The notes beneath the pieces are model-generated. The model had not been told where the DNA came from. It saw nothing but the letters and a program-made list of their open reading frames with translations, and searched no databases. A DNA stretch of 34,914 nt from the NCBI GenBank assembly GCA_045133795.1, contig JBGUUT010000039.1, positions 1-34,914 of the forward strand. Direction: 5' to 3'. Both the position numbers and the translations under genes were made by a program. The number at the start of each line of letters is the position of its first letter. The first letter of the stretch is position 1. Source of the stretch: RGIG8597 sp045133795 (GTDB lineage: Bacteria > Spirochaetota > GWE2-31-10). This document shows positions 15,128 to 22,913 of the stretch, in pieces.

Positions 15128-18100
15128 TTATTTCTCCAAGTAGAATTCTACTCTTCGATTTTTAGCTAATTGTTCTTTAGTTGCTTCCGGTCCAAACGGT
15201 ACTAACGGCATATCTACACCACGTCCGACAGTCGTCATTCGACCTCCGTTTATTCCGAGCTTTTTCAATTTTGCTGCAATCGCTTGAGAACGTTGGTCTG
15301 ACAAAGCTCTTGCTCTGTTTTCATCAATTTTTTCTCTAAACTTATTAGCATGTCCTTCAATTGTAATTTTATATGAACCATACTTCTTCAAAGCTTTAGC
15401 CAACATATTAAGAACTTTTACATTCTTAGCCGAATCAACCATTTGGCTTGAATCCGGTTTAAACTCAATGTTACTAATCTTAATTTTTAATCTGCCGTCA
15501 GCTTCTTTTATAACGAGAATATCCACCATTATAGGAGAAGCATTCATTTCCAAAACATTACCAACAAGATCTTCCGCATAAACTTTTACCGGATAATCTT
15601 CCGCACTTTCTACAATCTCTCCGTTTTCATTCTGACCGTTCCATTTAATAGTAGAAGCCGGCTTACCTTTTCCGGAGAATGAAGTAAATTCTTTTCCGGA
15701 TTGAGGATCAATTATCACAATCTTCCATTCTTTTATACCTGTAAGGTCATCAGAATCAATCTGAATATTTAATTCATCATCAACATTATCGTTGTCCGGA
15801 GAGAAATATTCCGGTTCATAAGTTAATTTTATTTCCGGTGCAGTAGAATCCACTTTAAATACCGGAGTTTCAACTGTCGGCATATTACCGAATCTATACA
15901 CCACGGTCATCTTAGCAGTATACAACCCGTCAACAGCCTGTGTTCCGTCAGTTTTCATTCCATCCCAAGTAAATTTCTCAGGTAAAACTTTTTCACCTTG
16001 GAAAACTCTGACAATTTCTTTTGATTCATTTAGAATTTCTACTTTATAAGCTGAAATATCTTCTTTTACTCCAACCATAGGAATTATTTCTATAACATCG
16101 TAAGGAGATTTTCCTTTAGGTGCCATCATTTCCTCAGACAATGTCAAGAATGCCGAAGTATAAATATTTTTCAACTCAAAACGTTCAATACTTGCCGTAC
16201 TTTCATTTTCTGCAATATCACGACCGGTAATAACATATTTATAGAAACCGTTTTTAGCAAGATTTCCGTTCATATCTTTTCCGTTCCAACTTTCTTTAGG
16301 TGTCGGTTTACTGTTTTCGTAGAATTTATGGAACATAACATTTCCGGCATCATCATAAATATACTCATCCCAAGACAATTCTTCCGAACCGGCCTGCAAT
16401 ACTTCAAACGTATCAATACGACTGTCAGCATTAGGGCTAAATACATCTGAAACGGCTTGAATCTTTATTTGAGGTGCCACCGTATCTATAATAAATAGAC
16501 CGGTTTTTGCACTTGACGGCGTTCCGTTTTCAAACACTACATCAAGTTTTGCACTATAACTTCCGTCCGGAACTTTTTTACCGTCATTATTATTTCCATC
16601 CCACAAAAGATTTTTCGGTAATGCACCTGAACCTTTTGATGTATAAATCAAAGTTCCCACTTCATTATAAACACCAAACTTCCATTCTGAAGTGTTCTTT
16701 TCGGAATCAGCTTTCGCAATAACTGTAAAATCTTGCGATTTTTTATGACTGTTGAAAGCTTTCAAGCCGTAAGTCAACATTAAAGGAACATTTTCCGTAT
16801 CGATTTTTATACGATACAACGATGATTCAAAAGTATTACCGGCCAAATCAATTGCTTTCAACTGATAATCATAATTTCCGTCCGGAAGAAGCTTATTTGA
16901 ATTATCTTTCCCGTCCCAAGTCAATTTCTTAGGAGCTTGAGATTTCCAAATATAACTTTTTACGGTATTTCCGGATTCATCGTAAATATAACCACGCCAT
17001 TCTTCCTCTACTGTTGTAATTTGTTCGATAACAGTCTCATCTTTATTTCCGTCACCGTTAGGACTGAATACTTTAATATAATTTGTAACACGACCATCCG
17101 GCGGAGTTACATCAATAATAAAATCCGGAGTTACACCGGTAGGAATATTTCCGTTAACATAAGAAACACTTAATCTTCCGATATATTTACCTTCTTCCAA
17201 ATAAACTCCGTCATTATCCTTTCCGTCCCATGTAACAGTTTGAGGTGGTAATTTTTCTCCGGAAAATTCTCTTACAACACTTGAATCTTTGTTTAAAACT
17301 TCAATTTTCCAAGATTCAATTCCGTCTTTCACCGGAATATCCAAACCAAAATCTATAGTTTTAATTACACTGTTACCATTTGGCGAAAATGCACTTCTAT
17401 TAATAGAAATTTCAATAGGTTTTGGCTGTGTATCAATCACAATATTATTAATTACTTCTTCGTAACTGTTACCGGCAAGACTTCGTGACGTAAGAATAAT
17501 TTTATATACACCGTCCGGTACTTGATTTCCGTTCTCATCACGACCGTCCCATTCCAAACGTTTTTGACCTTTCTCATTAAAATTAAAACATTTTACTGCT
17601 TTATTTGCGGCATTGCGGATTTCAACTTTCCAAGTTTGTTCCGACACACGGCCGTCATCTACACGTTCAGCTTTCTTTTTCTCTGTTACAGTTGCTTTTT
17701 TCTTTTTCGATTTCTTCTCTTTTACAGATTTAGCTTGTGCCTGAATTGATTCTCTGGACAATATTTCCAAAGATTCTGATTTTATTGCAGGTAATGACAC
17801 ATCTTCCAAAATTTCATTTTGATATTCAAAAACCGGAATAAACTCTTCCTCAACTTGACTTCTGATAATATCAAGATCAATTATCAATTTATCTTTAGTT
17901 CCGCCCGTTCCCGGAGAAAAAATACGATTTTCAAGTTTTACTTTCATATCCGGTTTTTTAGTATCAATATAAACTGTAGCTGCCGGAGTTCCCATTTCAT
18001 CCTGATTTTTATTATCATCCATTGCAAAGAATTTGAATGTATAAACTCCGTCCGGCAACATTTTTCCGTTATTATCACGACAATCCCATTCTATTATATC

Positions 18101-19534
18101 CGGAACCGGAACTCCTGTTTTCGGAGCAAATAAACGTTTAGCAATCGCTTTCGGACTCAATGATTCTTTTCGTTCCTGTTTATTTGCAATCACACGAACA
18201 AGTTCGCCAGCTTCATTAGAAATTTCCATTCGCCATTCACGAACATAACGCTCATCTTTAATATCCAAATCAATTTCAACAACATCCTGTACGCCGTCAA
18301 AATTCGGACTTACATAAAAATCTCGCTGATTATAAGTTATTTTAGGCGGCAAAGTATCTTTTGTTCCGAATTGCATTGTAAAACCGACTTCAAAAATTGC
18401 CCCGTCATAATAAGGACGAGCTGCAATATCAATAGAAAACTCATTAGTCTTATATTTTTTCTCTTGAAGTTCTGTTTTTGAAACACGTTTAAAAGAATCA
18501 GAACTAAACTTAAATGAAATACCACCGGCAAAATTGAAAATATTATAAATATCTCCGCAAGCCGGAATATCTGCATCCGTATGTTCTCCGATATATTCCA
18601 AAGTTCCTTCAAGGTCAAAAGTATATGAACCTTTCAAGGTAATAAATTTCATTATCTGAATTTCTGTACCTAGAGCAAAAGTCATATTTTGAAAGAAAGG
18701 GAATGATAAATCAGTAAGAACCTTCCAATAAGTAGTTCCGTTATTGTAAAGATTGAAATTAATCGAACCTGCCGGTGTAAACGGAGCTGGACACCAACTC
18801 CACTCTTCCCAATCATAACCATCCAATTTTGTTTGTTCCAAATTTACAAGAGGTTTTCCGATTTCTTTCATTACAAAACCAAATTGCAAATCTTGTAATC
18901 CCCATGCTTTATTTGTAATTCGCCCCCACTCCGGCTTGTAAGTAATACCTACATCGACAGCCGCTCCGATATCAAAACGCTTGTCTTCACTTACTAACGG
19001 ATTATATGAAAACTTCAAGCTCCCACTGAAACCGACAGCTACTGTATCAGAATAATCTTTTGCATATCCGACATATAAAGAACCGTTTTTCCCCATTCGT
19101 AAATCATTAGTATTCTGACCGGCACCTAAATCATAAAGTCCCTCTGTAGCCCAACTTTCATTACTCATATTGAAATAATTTGCATACACGGTAAAGTTCC
19201 CGTATCTTGACGGAACAACAAATCCCAAATTAGCTATGAAAGGAGCAAAAAAATCTAATCCGTCTTTAAAATTCGGATTAATAAGTGCCGGAGCCACACC
19301 GGCAGAAACCTGAAATTTAAAATTTTGCACCGAAGCCTGACTTGCCGGGTTTATAACCACACCGGACGGATTTTCCGTTCCTAAATATCCCATACTCAAC
19401 GACAACAAATCCGGTGCCATCATCCAATAAAAAAGCCGTCCGGCTTCCGGAGCCCTGTAAGCTCCAAACAATTGTGTCGATACAACACTGAAAATTATCA
19501 AAAAAATTGATATTTTACTTTTTTTCCCTTTCAA
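15128..19534 (-). CDS. Giant envelope protein: N-terminal barrel, eight FlgD-like Ig repeats, C-terminal OmpA domain
   Basis: 1468 residues. A signal peptide ends near residue 25 (TQLFGA). Residues about 26-390 resemble the UPF0164/PorV-type outer-membrane barrel (NPSGVVINPASQASV near the start). Residues about 393-1340 are eight Ig-like repeats of the FlgD type, most opening with a variant of FSPNGDGxxD and containing a WDGKDxxGxxxPDGxY strand-turn. Repeat 2 carries a Lys-rich insertion. The last 120 residues are an OmpA domain (TIEGHANKFREKIDENRARA, NRRVEFYLEK) that should bind peptidoglycan. The protein would be an outer-membrane barrel with a long stalk and a cell-wall anchor. The start is TTG with a perfect AGGAGG 5 bases upstream. 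It is a single-gene unit with its own promoter and terminator. Confidence 0.88.
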   Translation of the reverse strand: MKGKKSKISIFLIIFSVVSTQLFGAYRAPEAGRLFYWMMAPDLLSLSMGYLGTENPSGVVINPASQASVQNFKFQVSAGVAPALINPNFKDGLDFFAPFIANLGFVVPSRYGNFTVYANYFNMSNESWATEGLYDLGAGQNTNDLRMGKNGSLYVGYAKDYSDTVAVGFSGSLKFSYNPLVSEDKRFDIGAAVDVGITYKPEWGRITNKAWGLQDLQFGFVMKEIGKPLVNLEQTKLDGYDWEEWSWCPAPFTPAGSINFNLYNNGTTYWKVLTDLSFPFFQNMTFALGTEIQIMKFITLKGSYTFDLEGTLEYIGEHTDADIPACGDIYNIFNFAGGISFKFSSDSFKRVSKTELQEKKYKTNEFSIDIAARPYYDGAIFEVGFTMQFGTKDTLPPKITYNQRDFYVSPNFDGVQDVVEIDLDIKDERYVREWRMEISNEAGELVRVIANKQERKESLSPKAIAKRLFAPKTGVPVPDIIEWDCRDNNGKMLPDGVYTFKFFAMDDNKNQDEMGTPAATVYIDTKKPDMKVKLENRIFSPGTGGTKDKLIIDLDIIRSQVEEEFIPVFEYQNEILEDVSLPAIKSESLEILSRESIQAQAKSVKEKKSKKKKATVTEKKKAERVDDGRVSEQTWKVEIRNAANKAVKCFNFNEKGQKRLEWDGRDENGNQVPDGVYKIILTSRSLAGNSYEEVINNIVIDTQPKPIEISINRSAFSPNGNSVIKTIDFGLDIPVKDGIESWKIEVLNKDSSVVREFSGEKLPPQTVTWDGKDNDGVYLEEGKYIGRLSVSYVNGNIPTGVTPDFIIDVTPPDGRVTNYIKVFSPNGDGNKDETVIEQITTVEEEWRGYIYDESGNTVKSYIWKSQAPKKLTWDGKDNSNKLLPDGNYDYQLKAIDLAGNTFESSLYRIKIDTENVPLMLTYGLKAFNSHKKSQDFTVIAKADSEKNTSEWKFGVYNEVGTLIYTSKGSGALPKNLLWDGNNNDGKKVPDGSYSAKLDVVFENGTPSSAKTGLFIIDTVAPQIKIQAVSDVFSPNADSRIDTFEVLQAGSEELSWDEYIYDDAGNVMFHKFYENSKPTPKESWNGKDMNGNLAKNGFYKYVITGRDIAENESTASIERFELKNIYTSAFLTLSEEMMAPKGKSPYDVIEIIPMVGVKEDISAYKVEILNESKEIVRVFQGEKVLPEKFTWDGMKTDGTQAVDGLYTAKMTVVYRFGNMPTVETPVFKVDSTAPEIKLTYEPEYFSPDNDNVDDELNIQIDSDDLTGIKEWKIVIIDPQSGKEFTSFSGKGKPASTIKWNGQNENGEIVESAEDYPVKVYAEDLVGNVLEMNASPIMVDILVIKEADGRLKIKISNIEFKPDSSQMVDSAKNVKVLNMLAKALKKYGSYKITIEGHANKFREKIDENRARALSDQRSQAIAAKLKKLGINGGRMTTVGRGVDMPLVPFGPEATKEQLAKNRRVEFYLEK
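15510..18358 (-). repeat. Eight Ig-like protein repeats, alternating in two types
   Basis: Repeats 3, 5 and 7 close with a strand like VSYVNGNIPTGVTP or VVYRFGNMPTVETP, while repeats 2, 4, 6 and 8 close with a DLAGN-like turn (SLAGN, DLAGN, DIAEN, DLVGN). The alternation suggests growth by copying a two-domain unit. DNA identity is low, so the duplications are old. Confidence 0.75.
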
Positions 19535-19539
19535 TTTCC

Positions 19540-19545
19540 CCTCCT
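19540..19545 (-). promoter_or_regulatory. Shine-Dalgarno site fixing the TTG start of the giant gene
   Basis: AGGAGG on the minus strand lies 5 bases before TTG at 19534-19532. No in-frame ATG precedes the signal peptide. Confidence 0.75.
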
Positions 19546-19584
19546 GTTTTTCCTTTTAAAAAATAAAATATAAAAAGCTAGAAT

Positions 19585-19612
19585 ATTATCTATAAAAAAA
19601 TTCTATCGACAA
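19585..19612 (-). promoter_or_regulatory. Candidate sigma-70-like promoter of the giant gene
   Basis: TTGTCG (19612-19607), a 16-bp spacer and GATAAT (19590-19585) on the minus strand. It would give a 5' leader of about 44 nt before the TTG start. The match is fair but AT-rich DNA yields chance hits. Confidence 0.4.
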
Positions 19613-19723
19613 TCTAATAATAAAATTAACCTATTAAAACGTAAAAAATAAATCGAAAAAAACTTTATCTTAGATTTGAATCAGTAAATAAAGAGATTTT
19701 TAGAATAAAACGGATTAAAGCAT

Positions 19724-20851
19724 TTATTCAAAATCATTGTTGGGTAAAAAAAATTGACTGATACGTTCTTTTAATATGTCTATTCCTTGCTTTGTATATG
19801 TAGAAATCAAAATATCATCCGGTAAGATATGCGTACCGCTTTCAATCATATTATCCAGTAAGTCAGCTTTGTTATAAACTTTTATAACAGGAATATGGTC
19901 TGCTCCTATTTCACGTAATATTTGTTCTACCGAATTGATGTGTTCTTGTGCAAACTCCGATGAAATATCAATGACATGAAGTATCAGGTCTGCTCCGAGT
20001 ATTTCGTCAAGCGTTGATTTAAAAGAAGCGACAAGGGAACACGGCAGTTTGTTTATAAAACCTACAGTATCGTTGAGTAATACAGACAAATCATCATTGA
20101 TGTAGACTTTTCGGACAGTAGAATCAATGGTGGAAAACATCATATTTTCTGCGAAAAGTGTCTTTTTTGAAAGAAGATTCATCAATGATGTTTTACCGGC
20201 GTTTGTGTATCCGGCAAGACTGACATTTCTGGAACTGCTTCTTTTTTTTCTGCGAGTTTTCATTTGTGTATCTATTTTTGCCAGTCGCTTGGTAATTGCG
20301 GTGATTCGATTTTTTATCATTCTTTTATCCAGCTCAAGCTGTTTTTCACCTTCTCCTCCACGAATCCCCACGACACCTTCGCTTCGTGAAAAGTGAGTCC
20401 ACATATTACGAAGACGCGGCATTTGATATTCTAAAGCAGCAAGCTCGACTTGAAGTTTTGCTTCATTAGACTTTGCACGTTTTTTGAAAATATTCAAAAT
20501 AATTGCAGTTCTGTCTAAGATAGGTTTACCGACAAACTTCTCGATATTTCTTTCTTGTATACCGGACAATTCATTGTCAAAAATGAGAATATCAATATTA
20601 TTTTCAATCATATAAAGACGAATCTGCTCCAGCTTGCCTTGACCGATGTAATATGCCGAATCTATAAATTTTCGAGATTGAATGAATTTATTTTTTATCG
20701 TGACACCCAAAGTCTTGGCAAGCTGAATTATTTCTGATACCGAATAATCAATTTCTTCATGAGTTGTTTCACCGGTTTTTAAACTTACGACAACAGCTGT
20801 GAGATTTTGAAAATCAAAATTTAATTTATCAGAAGACGATTCACTAAACAT
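19724..20851 (-). CDS. hflX: Ribosome-associated GTPase HflX
   Basis: A GTPase that binds the 50S subunit and splits stalled or hibernating ribosomes. The N-terminal nucleotide-binding region has the family signature around residues 91-124 (FDNELSGIQERNIEKFVGKPILDR), followed by the variant GIRGGEGEKQLELDKR (162-177) and a helical linker. The G domain is intact: P-loop GYTNAGKTSL (214-223), DTVGF (261-265) and NKAD (327-330). At 375 residues it is slightly shorter than E. coli HflX. The ATG lies only 2 bp after the upstream barrel gene, with a weak GGA site inside that gene, so translation is probably coupled. No terminator is visible downstream. Confidence 0.93.
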   Translation of the reverse strand: MFSESSSDKLNFDFQNLTAVVVSLKTGETTHEEIDYSVSEIIQLAKTLGVTIKNKFIQSRKFIDSAYYIGQGKLEQIRLYMIENNIDILIFDNELSGIQERNIEKFVGKPILDRTAIILNIFKKRAKSNEAKLQVELAALEYQMPRLRNMWTHFSRSEGVVGIRGGEGEKQLELDKRMIKNRITAITKRLAKIDTQMKTRRKKRSSSRNVSLAGYTNAGKTSLMNLLSKKTLFAENMMFSTIDSTVRKVYINDDLSVLLNDTVGFINKLPCSLVASFKSTLDEILGADLILHVIDISSEFAQEHINSVEQILREIGADHIPVIKVYNKADLLDNMIESGTHILPDDILISTYTKQGIDILKERISQFFLPNNDFE

Positions 20852-20853
20852 TG

Positions 20854-22779
20854 TTAAATCCGTATTTCAGACCACAATTCAATGGTACAATAAGTGTTTT
20901 GATTACCTATTACATTATCAGGATTTGATAATAAGAAAGCCGGAGTACTGATTGCAAGTCCTACAGACATATATGGTGAGAAATTAAGATTCAAACCAAA
21001 TTTTGAATTAAATAAAACTCCGCCTTCCCAGCGTTCTTCCGACGGCAAACGATAATATCTACCGGTAGTATTTTTTTCATCATCATAGATTTGTCCGATT
21101 TCAGCCATACGAACATTGTGTGCCACTCCGATTCCGAAATCATGAAATAACTCAACAGATTCCATCACGACATAACTTCCGGCAAAAGGCACTTTATTCC
21201 AATCAAATTGGAAGCGTAAAATGTCGTAAAAGAAGAACTCTTCTTCATCACTAAAAGTTAAAGTAGACTGGATTGTATTTTTAATTTTTAACTCAAATGT
21301 ATTTCCGAACAAATAATTTGAACGAAATGAAGATGCAAATGCCAGATTGAAAATATGTTGCTCATAAAATTGAGTATAAACTCGATGTTCTATGTTTTCT
21401 ACACGATAAAAACCGCCGCCGAATATTTTGTTGTCTGTATCCTGAAACCAATATTGAATAGGCAGCGAGAAGTTAAGGCAGTTGTACAAAACATTTATTT
21501 CCGGGATAAGACTGTAAACAAGTGCAACATTAGTATGAGCAAAGTGAGTGTTACAAGTGAAAGAGTTGCGAATATTTACATAATCTGTTTTATTAATTTT
21601 ATATTGTATAGGCAAATCAAATGAAAAACTAAAAGTTCCCCAAGTATTATCTTTATCTTCTTTTGTATCAGTTTGAAATGCTAAACCAAAGTTAACTTTC
21701 GGAGCAACAAACACCTTGCTTGTTCTGATATCGGCTTCAGATTTTAAGAAAAAGCCGTAATCTAATGTATCATCTTTGTTTTCTACAGCATCATAACCGT
21801 CTTTTGAGGCAATCCCACCTTCGAATAAGAAATGAAAGTTATCACTTATATCGCCTTCGTATCCCAAAGATATTCCGTGTGGTTCTTGTTGGTCTGTAAG
21901 CATATCATCTGACCATAGATTCATTGATTCTGCAATTACAGATTCCGGAGCATAATCTTCATAATCAAATGAGAAGAAAACTTCTTTACCATTAAAAAAC
22001 TTGTGATTTAAGAAATCATGATTCAATTTTAAAGTTTCTACAGATGAATCTATTCCGTAATAAGTATTTACCTGAGTAACATCACTGTAATTGATAAAGA
22101 AGCCTACACCCAAAAGGTTTGAAAGACGAGCCTGTTCTAGAATAAACTCATAGTTTCCGACTTGCAAGTGAGCCTTATTTTTATCCTCATCGTTTCGCGG
22201 GAAATAAATTTTTACAGACTCTCCGTCTTGATTCACCGCATCAACTTCGTAGTAGTCTCCGGATGTAGGACGATAATCGTAAGGTACCGGTTTTATATTT
22301 TTCATTTTGAATTTGAAATCTATTTCTGCAAAGTCATCAGAGCTTCCGGCTCTTTTATTGAAATATTTGTTGTTTAATGACAATTTCAAATTAAGGTTAT
22401 TTTCAAAATCAAATCCGTGAATCGGATTTTTTATATCTGTTTGACCGGCAAGAAAACCAAAAGGGTTGTCCGGAAAATTAATTCCCCATGTCACTTTTAA
22501 TGAACCGCTTATGTCAAAGTTTAAAAAACTGCTTTGTAATTTCAGTCTTTCAATATCACCGGATAATCCGTCAATTCTTTTCTGTAATTCTTCAATTCTA
22601 TCTTCACCTGTAACATCAGATGTACTTTTCTGATTCTGAACTGCTGCCTGTTCATTTGTATACTTTGTTCGATCTTCTTTTTCTTCCGTTATAAAAAAAT
22701 TCGGCGTCTTATCATTAGCTGTCAAATTACTGAATACAAACAACATCAATAAAATAAGAAATAAACTTTTTTTTTGCAT
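20854..22779 (-). CDS. Predicted outer-membrane barrel protein with short N-terminal coiled coil
   Basis: 641 residues; I do not recognise a named family. A signal peptide ends near residue 22 (FVFSNLTA). A short coiled coil follows at about 57-80 (EDRIEELQKRIDGLSGDIER), as in some porins with an OprP- or SLH-like front. From about residue 85 the chain is alternating beta strand with many aromatic residues, for example DISGSLKVTWGINF, and ends in TIELWSEIRI. This fits a large outer-membrane barrel. GGGAG precedes the ATG. It follows bamA after a good terminator, and hflX begins 2 bp after its stop, an unusual partnership. Confidence 0.75.
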   Translation of the reverse strand: MQKKSLFLILLMLFVFSNLTANDKTPNFFITEEKEDRTKYTNEQAAVQNQKSTSDVTGEDRIEELQKRIDGLSGDIERLKLQSSFLNFDISGSLKVTWGINFPDNPFGFLAGQTDIKNPIHGFDFENNLNLKLSLNNKYFNKRAGSSDDFAEIDFKFKMKNIKPVPYDYRPTSGDYYEVDAVNQDGESVKIYFPRNDEDKNKAHLQVGNYEFILEQARLSNLLGVGFFINYSDVTQVNTYYGIDSSVETLKLNHDFLNHKFFNGKEVFFSFDYEDYAPESVIAESMNLWSDDMLTDQQEPHGISLGYEGDISDNFHFLFEGGIASKDGYDAVENKDDTLDYGFFLKSEADIRTSKVFVAPKVNFGLAFQTDTKEDKDNTWGTFSFSFDLPIQYKINKTDYVNIRNSFTCNTHFAHTNVALVYSLIPEINVLYNCLNFSLPIQYWFQDTDNKIFGGGFYRVENIEHRVYTQFYEQHIFNLAFASSFRSNYLFGNTFELKIKNTIQSTLTFSDEEEFFFYDILRFQFDWNKVPFAGSYVVMESVELFHDFGIGVAHNVRMAEIGQIYDDEKNTTGRYYRLPSEERWEGGVLFNSKFGLNLNFSPYMSVGLAISTPAFLLSNPDNVIGNQNTYCTIELWSEIRI

Positions 22780-22813
22780 AAAAAACTCCCACTAATTTAT
22801 ATAAATAACTCTC

Positions 22814-22871
22814 ATTAAAAAAGATGCTCCAACCATAAAGCTTTCTACACTTTAAAACGTTGGGCATCTTT
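22814..22871 (-). terminator. Rho-independent terminator after bamA
   Basis: On the minus strand AAAGATGCCCAAC (22871-22859) pairs with GTTGGAGCATCTTT (22833-22820) with one bulged base, enclosing a second possible small hairpin, and is followed by six T. It separates the TonB-TamB-BamA unit from the barrel-hflX pair, though read-through is possible. Confidence 0.75.
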
Positions 22872-22913
22872 TATTTAATTTTAGAAACTTCTAATAACTT
22901 AAAAAAACATTAT

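Noticed and set aside
14908..15165. Plus-strand ORF of 85 codons
   Set aside because: It is antisense to the zinc-ribbon gene and runs through the terminator of the giant gene.
15291..21895. Other GGTCTG strings, for example near 15295, 19907, 19987 and 21888
   Set aside because: All lie in coding sequence and have no inverted partner at the right distance, so they are not further copies of the hairpin element.
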